A stretch of DNA of 64,000 nucleotides from Mycolicibacterium sp. CBMA 234 (lineage in GTDB: Bacteria; Actinomycetota; Actinomycetes; Mycobacteriales; Mycobacteriaceae), in assembly GCF_009729415.1 (NCBI RefSeq), contig NZ_MPKW01000020.1, positions 1 to 64,000 on the forward strand, in the 5' to 3' direction. Below, in pieces: positions 1 to 6,826 of this stretch (within the stretch, counting starts at the first letter, position 1; the number at the start of each line of letters is the position of its first letter). The position numbers and the translations under genes were made by a program. Under the pieces are notes generated by a model. It had not been told where the DNA came from. It saw nothing but the letters and a program-made list of their open reading frames with translations, and searched no databases.

Positions 1-1229
1 TGGACTTCGCGTTGTCGGCAAAAGCGCAGGATTACCAGCACAGGCTCACCGAGTTCATGACCGAACTCGTATTGCCGGCGGAGGCGTCCTACCACGCCTA
101 TCGCGAGGAGATGGGCCCCAAGGACCACACAGTGCCGCCGGTGGTCGAGGAATTGAAGATCGAAGCCCGCAAACGCGGGTTGTGGAACCTGTTCCTGCCG
201 TCCGAGTCCGGGCTGACGAACCTGGAGTACGCCCCGCTGGCTGAGATCTCCGGCTGGAGCCTGGAGATCGCCCCGGAGGCCATCAACTGCGCCGCCCCCG
301 ATACGGGGAACATGGAGACCCTGCACCTGTTCGCGAACGAGCAGCAGCGCAAGCAGTGGCTGGAACCGCTGCTGGCCGGTGAAATCCGCAGCGCCTTCGC
401 CATGACTGAACCCGCGGTGGCGTCATCCGATGCCCGCAACATCGAGACGACGATGCTGCGCGACGGTAGCGACTACGTCATCAACGGTCGCAAATGGTGG
501 ATCACCGGCGCCGCTGACCCGCGCTGCAAGATTCTGATCGTCATGGGCCGCACCAATCCGGACGCCGCCTCGCATCAGCAGCAGTCCATGATCCTCGTGC
601 CCGTCGATACCCCTGGCGTGGACATCCAGCGGTCGCTGCCGGTGTTCGGGTGGCAGGACCAGCACGGGCACTGCGAGATCGTCTTCGACAACGTCCGGGT
701 GCCGGTGGAGAACCTGCTGCACGAGGAAGGCTCGGGATTCGCGATCGCGCAGGCGCGGCTGGGGCCGGGCCGCATCCACCACTGCATGCGGGCCCTGGGC
801 GCCGCTGAACGCGCGCTGGCCCTCATGATCGACCGGGTGCAGACGCGCGTGGCATTCGGCAAGACGCTGGCCGAGCAGGGCGTCGTGCGCGAGTCGATTG
901 CCAAGTCCCGCAACGAAATCGACCAGGCCCGGCTGCTGTGTGAGAAGGCCGCCTGGAAGATCGACCAGGAGGGCAACAGGGCCGCCCACGTGCTGGTGTC
1001 GCAGATCAAGTCGGTGGCCCCACAGGTCGCGTGCGACGTGATCGACCGGGCCATCCAGGTGCACGGCGCCGCGGGCATCTGCGACGACGTCCCCCTTGCT
1101 CGGTTGTACTCGTGGCACCGCGCCATGAGATTGTTCGACGGACCCGACGAGGTGCACATGCGCACCATCGCGCGGGCCGAACTCGGCCGCGAGAAGTCCG
1201 CATTGGCGGCCGCGGCAATCAACCTGTGA
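1..1229 (+). CDS. Acyl-CoA dehydrogenase, ACAD10/11 type (start codon clipped by window edge)
   Basis: FAD-dependent acyl-CoA dehydrogenase of about 409 aa. Reading backwards in frame from the TTG at 12, the first bases give (A)TG GAC TTC GCG, so the real start is almost certainly one base before the window. Visible family motifs are AFAMTEPAVASSDA (substrate/FAD loop), INGRKWWITGA, LGPGRIHHCMR and the C-terminal FDGPDEVHMRTIAR. The GRIHHCMR and DGPDEVH motifs are typical of the ACAD10/11 branch; members of that branch (mammalian ACAD11, Pseudomonas LvaC) act on 4-phospho-4-hydroxyacyl-CoA made by an APH-type kinase. An APH kinase of the matching type lies at 5691-6737. The exact substrate is inferred only. 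Confidence 0.9.
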   Translation, partial: DFALSAKAQDYQHRLTEFMTELVLPAEASYHAYREEMGPKDHTVPPVVEELKIEARKRGLWNLFLPSESGLTNLEYAPLAEISGWSLEIAPEAINCAAPDTGNMETLHLFANEQQRKQWLEPLLAGEIRSAFAMTEPAVASSDARNIETTMLRDGSDYVINGRKWWITGAADPRCKILIVMGRTNPDAASHQQQSMILVPVDTPGVDIQRSLPVFGWQDQHGHCEIVFDNVRVPVENLLHEEGSGFAIAQARLGPGRIHHCMRALGAAERALALMIDRVQTRVAFGKTLAEQGVVRESIAKSRNEIDQARLLCEKAAWKIDQEGNRAAHVLVSQIKSVAPQVACDVIDRAIQVHGAAGICDDVPLARLYSWHRAMRLFDGPDEVHMRTIARAELGREKSALAAAAINL

Positions 1230-1369
1230 ATTCTGTTCGCATCTGTACATGACGTAACCGCTCGCGCTGAAGGTCGACGGTGCAGGAGAGTAGTTACTAC
1301 TCATGGCATTTCGCGCCAGCACTGGTCAGATGAATGTGTAGCCCTGGATGCAACACGAGTGAGGCCAAC

Positions 1370-3958
1370 TTGGACGCCCTGATGACCGACGAAACTCCCT
1401 TCGTGCCCGATGCCGACTCGGCAGGCATATTGAACGGACTCACAGTTGTCGAACTTGCCGACGAACGTGCCGAATACGTTGGAATGCTGCTAGCGGGGAT
1501 GGGCGCTGATGTCATCAAGGTTGAACCCCCTGGTGGATCCCCGACACGTTCCATCGGCCCGTTCGTCGGAGATAACGTCGGGCCGGACAGTTCGATCTTC
1601 TTCGCTCTCCACAACCGCGGCAAGAAGTCCGTCGTCCTCGATCTGGATGATCCCGCTGACAGCGACCGGTTCGCAGATTTCGTTGGTTCGGCGGATGTCT
1701 TTCTGGATTCGACCGACGCTAGCTACCTCGGCGAGCGTGGTCTGGGGGATTCCGTTCTGGCACAGCGATTCCCGCATCTGATCCGAGCGCGAATGACCGC
1801 ATTCGGAGACTCGGGTCCGTGGTCGGGTTTCAAGGGCTCGGACCTGGTTCATTTGGCCCTCGGTGGGCCGATGATGAACTGTGGCTATGACCCGGAACCA
1901 AGCGGGCACTATGACCTTCCACCGATCGCGCCGCAACTGTGGCAGTCGACGGTCATCGCCGGCGAGCAGATGATGATCGGCATCCTCGCCGCTGTTGTTC
2001 ATCAGGGACGCACCGGTCAAGGCCAGGCAGTCGGCTGCGCGATACACGAGGCGGTCGCCAAATCCACCGAACTGGATCTGATGAACTGGGTGATGCGCCA
2101 TGCACCCATGTATCGCCAGACCTGCCGGCATGCCGCCGAGAAGGTGTCGGCGCTGCCGACGATCGCACAAACCAAAGACGGGCGTTGGATTTTGGTGATG
2201 CCCGTGGGTGCCAAGGACCATGCGCGTATCCAGGAGTTCCTAGCGAGCTATGGCATTGCGCCTGAGGAAGATTCGGCCACCGGAAGCGATGTCCAAGGGC
2301 GGGCGATACCTGGTAGTGGCCCGCAGTCGGGCCGTGACGCCCGCCTGATCGAACTCGTCCAGCGGTTGGCCCGCAAATTCTGCTACGAGAACTTTCCATG
2401 GCAGCAAGCGCAGGAGGCCGGTATTGCGTGCTCGCCTTTGCGCAAGCCCCACGAGAATGCGGCAGACCCCCATTGGGCAGCCCGTGGCACCTTTGCTGAG
2501 ATCGACCACCCTGAATTGGGTGCGACACTGACTTACCCCGTGCGCAAGTGGCTTTCGACGGCACCCGGATGGCGCGTCGGGCGACGTGCGCCGCTCCTCG
2601 GAGAGGACAACGACGAGGTACGGACCGGTCTGGCGTACACCAAGCCGAGGCCACCGGTCGATCGAGCGGTCCTGGACACGCTCATTCCGAGAGCTCCGCG
2701 TCAGCTGCCGATGTCGCTGGAAGGTGTTCGGGTACTGGACTTTACGTGGTTCCTTGCTTCTGCGGGCGGCACGCGGTTCCTGTCGGCATTCGGGGCCGAG
2801 TGCATCAAGGTCGAATGGAAGGCCAACCCCGATACCCGGGTCGCCGCGATGGCTCCGGTTGGCGGGCGGGCAGCGCGGGAGGCGGCCGATGGTCCGCTGT
2901 CCGGTGTGACTGACCCCGATATGGGCGGTCAGTTCAACAACAAGAACCCCGGCAAGCGTGGACTTTCCCTCAATGTCCGGCATCCGCGTGGACTGGAGAT
3001 CGCCAGGAAGCTGGTGGCGGTGTCGGACATTGTGGCCGAAGGCTTTTCGCCGGGCGTGATGGAACGTTGGGGGCTGGGCTATCGCGAGCTCCGGCAGATT
3101 CGCAGTGACATTATCTACGCACAGCAGTCCGGGATGGGAACCATCGGAAAGTACGGCCGATACCGCGCGGTCGGCCCGATTGCCGCTGCACTGTCCGGTG
3201 TTTCGGAGATGTCGGGTCTGCCGGAACCCGCCATGCCAGCCGGCTGGGGCTACTCGTACCTGGACTGGATCGGCGCGTACAGTTTCTCCGCGGCCATGCT
3301 CGCGGCACTACGCCACCGCGACCGGACCGGTGAGGGTCAGTGGATCGATGCATCGCAAACCGAGTCGGGGATATTCGTTGCGGGCGGTGCGATTCTCGAC
3401 TGGTCGGCCAACGGCCGGCCCTGGGCAAGGACCGGGAATGCGTCAGCGGATGGTCGCGCGTTCCCGCACAACGTCTACCCCTGTCGGGGTAATGACCGCT
3501 GGTTGGCTATTTCCTGCTCGTCCGACGAAGAACGCCGGGCATTGGCGAAAGTGATCGGCTCGGCCGCGGCGGAGCAGAGTCTGCTGCGCTCGGTGCCGTG
3601 CGCAGAACTCGACGAGCAAATCGGCCATTGGACCGCGGCACAGGACGCTTATGCCGCGATGTACCAGCTCCAGTCCGCCGGCGTGCCCGCGGGTGTCTGC
3701 CAAGATGCGCGGGATCGGTGTGACACGGATCCGCAACTGCGGCATCTGAATTGGCTCACGGAGGTCACCGGCACCAAGATCGGGCGGTGGCCGGTCGCAG
3801 AAGTACCCGCGCATCTATCCGCCACGCCGGCGCACATCGGTGGAACCCTGGACCGCGGTGCTCCCTGCTACGGCGAGGACAACGAATGGGTTCTCGGCGA
3901 GCTATTGGGTTATGGCAGTAAGGAAATCGCGGATTTGGCGGCCGACGGTGTTATCTGA
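1370..3958 (+). CDS. Fused double-domain class III (CaiB/BaiF) CoA-transferase
   Basis: About 862 aa, twice the usual ~400 aa of family III CoA-transferases, with two complete CaiB/BaiF units in tandem. Unit 1 begins around VVELADERAEYVGMLLAGMG and GADVIKVEPPGG; unit 2 begins around VRVLDFTWFLASAGGTRFLS and ECIKVEWKANPD, near residue 440. The family moves CoA between acyl groups through an aspartyl-CoA ester. At the usual catalytic position both halves appear to carry Glu (AIHEAVAKS; ASQTESGIF), where the two single-domain relatives in this window have Asp. TTG 1370 is preferred because GAGG lies 5 nt upstream; ATG 1382 and ATG 1334 are alternatives. Its stop overlaps the next gene. Tandem forms are known among actinobacterial fatty-acid and steroid genes; substrate unknown. 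Confidence 0.88.
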   Translation: MDALMTDETPFVPDADSAGILNGLTVVELADERAEYVGMLLAGMGADVIKVEPPGGSPTRSIGPFVGDNVGPDSSIFFALHNRGKKSVVLDLDDPADSDRFADFVGSADVFLDSTDASYLGERGLGDSVLAQRFPHLIRARMTAFGDSGPWSGFKGSDLVHLALGGPMMNCGYDPEPSGHYDLPPIAPQLWQSTVIAGEQMMIGILAAVVHQGRTGQGQAVGCAIHEAVAKSTELDLMNWVMRHAPMYRQTCRHAAEKVSALPTIAQTKDGRWILVMPVGAKDHARIQEFLASYGIAPEEDSATGSDVQGRAIPGSGPQSGRDARLIELVQRLARKFCYENFPWQQAQEAGIACSPLRKPHENAADPHWAARGTFAEIDHPELGATLTYPVRKWLSTAPGWRVGRRAPLLGEDNDEVRTGLAYTKPRPPVDRAVLDTLIPRAPRQLPMSLEGVRVLDFTWFLASAGGTRFLSAFGAECIKVEWKANPDTRVAAMAPVGGRAAREAADGPLSGVTDPDMGGQFNNKNPGKRGLSLNVRHPRGLEIARKLVAVSDIVAEGFSPGVMERWGLGYRELRQIRSDIIYAQQSGMGTIGKYGRYRAVGPIAAALSGVSEMSGLPEPAMPAGWGYSYLDWIGAYSFSAAMLAALRHRDRTGEGQWIDASQTESGIFVAGGAILDWSANGRPWARTGNASADGRAFPHNVYPCRGNDRWLAISCSSDEERRALAKVIGSAAAEQSLLRSVPCAELDEQIGHWTAAQDAYAAMYQLQSAGVPAGVCQDARDRCDTDPQLRHLNWLTEVTGTKIGRWPVAEVPAHLSATPAHIGGTLDRGAPCYGEDNEWVLGELLGYGSKEIADLAADGVI

Positions 3959-4640
3959 CACCCGCAGGATCGGTGTAGGGCAGTTGCGTGCCGCTGCCCG
4001 GCACTACATACAGCTTGCTGCCGGCGGCGCTCCGATACGCGTGATGCGACGCAACAAGGTAGTTGCGCAAATCCAGTCGCTGGAGCAGTGCGGCGCGGAC
4101 TCTACTGGACCGCAGTCTGTCGGCACTGCCACCGTCACCGTCATCCCAATGGGTTTGATGGGATCACTGGCGAGCCATTGTCTCGATGTGGTGGCTGCCG
4201 GTGACATTGTCGAAGTCGTAGACGGTGACCGGCCCGTTGCGCGGCTTGTCCCGTATCGGGGTGACGCTGCGCAGCGCGACGAAACTCGGTTTTCCCGTCA
4301 TCGAATCGTCGGACGTGATGATCGTTTTGGCCCGTCGATAGTCACAGAGCGCTCTCCGGAACCGACGATCGAAATGGCTTCGTGTGAAAAGTATTTGAAT
4401 TCAGGCTTAGCGCCTGTCGACAACGTTGTTGCCGGGCCTGGCTCCGACGGAGTGCTGGGAGTGTGCAAGCCGCGTCGCGCCGTCGGTAGAGGTAAGCGAC
4501 GACGTGGCAGGTATTTGGTCTGCGACAGGTGCGGCAAGTGCGGTCCTGTCGGCGAATTCACCTTGTCCGAATTCGGTTGGGAATGCTGTGCTGCCGGACA
4601 GCTCGATGTGAGTTGTACCGAGCGCTCGGCGATGTGCTAA
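3948..4640 (+). CDS. Tandem Phd/YefM-antitoxin-like protein with cysteine-rich C-terminus
   Basis: About 230 aa, starting at a GTG that overlaps the upstream stop by 11 bp; a longer reading from 3840 would run inside the CoA-transferase gene. Two segments resemble the DNA-binding fold of Phd/YefM antitoxins: residues ~7-45 (IGVGQLRAAARHYIQLAAGG then APIRVMRRNKVVAQI) and ~60-105 (LASHCLDVVAAGDIVEVVDG, then RPVARLVPYR). The last ~50 residues are basic then Cys-rich (YLVCDRCGKCGPVGEF, FGWECCAAG), like a small zinc ribbon. No toxin gene adjoins it: mceG follows 31 bp later. It could be a solitary transcriptional regulator derived from an antitoxin. The Phd resemblance is by eye; the gene itself could also be a decayed locus. 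Confidence 0.6.
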   Translation: MLSDTRRIGVGQLRAAARHYIQLAAGGAPIRVMRRNKVVAQIQSLEQCGADSTGPQSVGTATVTVIPMGLMGSLASHCLDVVAAGDIVEVVDGDRPVARLVPYRGDAAQRDETRFSRHRIVGRDDRFGPSIVTERSPEPTIEMASCEKYLNSGLAPVDNVVAGPGSDGVLGVCKPRRAVGRGKRRRGRYLVCDRCGKCGPVGEFTLSEFGWECCAAGQLDVSCTERSAMC

Positions 4641-4671
4641 GTCGATCGTGTGCGACTAGAAGGGGTTTCAC

Positions 4672-5694
4672 GTGGGCGTTCAAATTGAAGTGACGGGGCT
4701 GAGTAAGTCTTTTGGTTCGTCGAAGATCTGGGAAGATGTCACTTTGACCATCCCTGCCGGTGAGGTCAGCGTCATGCTGGGTCCGTCCGGTACCGGTAAG
4801 TCGGTGTTCCTGAAGTCCCTGATCGGTCTGCTGCGCCCCGAGCGTGGCTCGATCGTCATCGACGGCACCAACATCATCGAGTGCTCGGCCAAGGAGCTCT
4901 ACGAGATCCGGACCCTGTTCGGTGTGCTGTTCCAGGACGGCGCGCTGTTCGGTTCGATGAACATCTACGACAACACGGCTTTCCCGCTGCGCGAGCACAC
5001 GAAGAAGTCTGAGTCGGAGATCCGCAAGATCGTCATGGAGAAGCTGGACGTCGTGGGTATGCCCAACGACGGGCATAAAATGCCGGGTGAAATCTCCGGT
5101 GGTATGCGCAAGCGTGCCGGGCTGGCCCGCGCCCTGGTGCTGGACCCCAAGATCATTCTGGTCGATGAGCCGGACTCGGGTCTGGACCCGGTTCGTACCG
5201 CGTACCTGTCGCAGTTGTTGATCGACATCAACGCGCAGATTGATGCGACGGTGCTGATCGTTACGCACAACATCAATGTGGTGCGTACGGTGCCGGACAA
5301 CATCGGCATGCTCTACCGCAAGCACCTGGTGATGTTCGGTCCTCGCGAGGTGTTGTTGACCAGTGAGGAGCCGGCGGTCAAGCAGTTCCTCAATGGTCGT
5401 CGTATCGGTCCGATCGGTATGGCCGAGGAGAAGGACGATGCGACCGCTGCCGCCGAGCAGGCCGCGATCGACGCCGGTCATGCCGATGGTGGTGTGGAAG
5501 AGGTTGAGGGTGTGCCGCCGCAGATTGCCGTCACTCCGGGTATGCCGGTGCGTCAGGCGGTGGCGCGTCGTCAGGCTCGGGTGCGCGAGATTCTGCACAC
5601 CCTGCCGCCCGCTGCGCAGGCCGCCATCCTGAAGGACCTCGAGGGCGACGCTACGGCTCCACTGCAGGCCGTTGGCGCGGGGTGGCAGCAATGA
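4672..5694 (+). CDS. mceG: Mce transporter ATPase MceG/Mkl
   Basis: ABC-type ATPase of 340 aa that energises Mce lipid importers at the cytoplasmic membrane. It shows Walker A GPSGTGKS (residues ~39-46), the signature ISGGMRKRAGLARAL, Walker B ILVDEPDSGLDP and the switch His in VTHNINVV. The C-terminal extension (FLNGRRIGPIGM, then VEGVPPQIAVTPGMPVRQAV and REILHTLPPAAQAAIL) is the mycobacterial MceG-specific tail; overall it reads very close to M. tuberculosis Rv0655. GTG start at 4672 has AGAAGGGG about 7 nt upstream. It stands away from any mce operon here, as is usual for this shared ATPase. A 3'-terminal duplicate lies at 26677-27197. Confidence 0.95.
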   Translation: MGVQIEVTGLSKSFGSSKIWEDVTLTIPAGEVSVMLGPSGTGKSVFLKSLIGLLRPERGSIVIDGTNIIECSAKELYEIRTLFGVLFQDGALFGSMNIYDNTAFPLREHTKKSESEIRKIVMEKLDVVGMPNDGHKMPGEISGGMRKRAGLARALVLDPKIILVDEPDSGLDPVRTAYLSQLLIDINAQIDATVLIVTHNINVVRTVPDNIGMLYRKHLVMFGPREVLLTSEEPAVKQFLNGRRIGPIGMAEEKDDATAAAEQAAIDAGHADGGVEEVEGVPPQIAVTPGMPVRQAVARRQARVREILHTLPPAAQAAILKDLEGDATAPLQAVGAGWQQ

Positions 5695-6737
5695 CACAGA
5701 GTGGTGGTCGGACTTCCCTGTCGCTCGACGGCCTTGATCTGATTGCCCTTGACGCGCACCTCCGTGAGATCGGGGTGGCCCGCAGCGGTGAGCTGCGTGC
5801 CGAGCTAATCGCCGGTGGCCGGTCGAACCTGACCTTCCTGGTGTTCGACGACGCCGCCAAGTGGGTGCTGCGCCGGCCACCGCTGCACGGCCTCACGCCG
5901 TCGGCACACGACATGGCGCGTGAGTACAAAGTCGTTGCGGCGCTTGAATGTACGTCGGTACCAGTGGCTCATCCGGTGACGATGCGCAACGACGACTCGG
6001 TGCTGGGCGCGCCGTTCCAGATGGTCGAATACGTACCCGGCCGGGTGGTCCGGTACTCGGCGGAGCTCGATGTGCTGGGCGACCAGAAGACCATCGACGC
6101 CTGCGTGGACGCGCTGATCAAGGTCCTCGCCGACCTGCACGCGCTGGACCCAGAGGCTGTCGGGCTCGGTGATTTCGGCAAGGCCACCGGGTACCTGGAA
6201 CGGCAGGTGCGGCGCTGGGGTTCGCAGTGGGATCTGGTTCGGCTGCAGGATGATTCGCGAGACGACGATGTGCACCGGCTGCACGCCGCGCTGGCCGAGA
6301 AGCTGCCACCACAGAGCCGCAGCGCTATCGTGCACGGCGACTACCGTATCGACAACACCATGCTCGACGCCGTCGATGCCACAAAGGTTCGTGCCGTGCT
6401 GGACTGGGAGATGTCGACGCTGGGTGACCCGCTGTCCGACGCCGCGCTGATGTGCGTCTACCGGCACCCGATGTTCTCCATGGTGCATTCCGACGCGGCA
6501 TGGTCGTCGGACAAGATTCCGTCGATGGACGCGTTGGCCCAGAAGTATGCGGTGGCGGCCGGGCAGTCGCTCGACCACTGGGACTTCTACCTGGCGCTGG
6601 CGTACTTCAAGCTGGCGATCATCGCGGCAGGCATCGACTTCCGTGCCCGGATGGCCGCCGGCGGCGCCGGCCACGACGACCCCGTGGGCCAGGCCGTCGC
6701 ACCCCTCATCGCCGAGGGCCTCGCCGTTCTCAACTAG
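5691..6737 (+). CDS. APH-family phosphotransferase (ACAD10/11 kinase-domain type)
   Basis: Small-molecule kinase of about 348 aa with an aminoglycoside-phosphotransferase fold. Motifs: the catalytic loop IVHGDYRIDNTML with Brenner-type HGDxxxxN, and the metal-binding VLDWEMSTLGDP. The N-terminal GGRSNLTFLVFD and WVLRRPPLHG match the kinase half of ACAD10/11 and actinobacterial FadE36-neighbour kinases, which phosphorylate hydroxyacyl-CoAs rather than antibiotics. The ATG overlaps the mceG stop as ATGA, so it is translationally coupled to mceG. The dehydrogenase at 1-1229 is a candidate partner enzyme. Confidence 0.9.
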   Translation: MTQSGGRTSLSLDGLDLIALDAHLREIGVARSGELRAELIAGGRSNLTFLVFDDAAKWVLRRPPLHGLTPSAHDMAREYKVVAALECTSVPVAHPVTMRNDDSVLGAPFQMVEYVPGRVVRYSAELDVLGDQKTIDACVDALIKVLADLHALDPEAVGLGDFGKATGYLERQVRRWGSQWDLVRLQDDSRDDDVHRLHAALAEKLPPQSRSAIVHGDYRIDNTMLDAVDATKVRAVLDWEMSTLGDPLSDAALMCVYRHPMFSMVHSDAAWSSDKIPSMDALAQKYAVAAGQSLDHWDFYLALAYFKLAIIAAGIDFRARMAAGGAGHDDPVGQAVAPLIAEGLAVLN

Positions 6738-6826
6738 CGCGCCGGTTACTTCCTGGACTTCGTGGCTCAGGTGCTCTCAGCGTGCCGCGGCTCTGCGCGC
6801 CGGACGATAGCTCGGCGTCCAGCGAA

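Noticed and set aside
423..1322. Long minus-strand open frame (299 codons) opposite the first dehydrogenase
   Set aside because: Product is His/Arg/Gly-rich without domains; it mirrors the clear plus-strand enzyme, a usual effect of high GC.
3948..4672. Toxin-antitoxin operon around the Phd-like protein
   Set aside because: No PIN, Doc or RelE-type toxin frame on either side; the next gene is mceG.
4558..5880. 440-codon minus-strand frame opposite mceG
   Set aside because: Composition full of His/Arg/Thr repeats and no family motif; mceG on the other strand is certain. A matching shadow lies opposite the mceG fragment at 26586-27419.
5691..6737. Aminoglycoside resistance kinase
   Set aside because: Motifs place it, and the two other APH-type genes, with ACAD10/11- or EcKinase-like enzymes of acyl-CoA metabolism, not antibiotic kinases.
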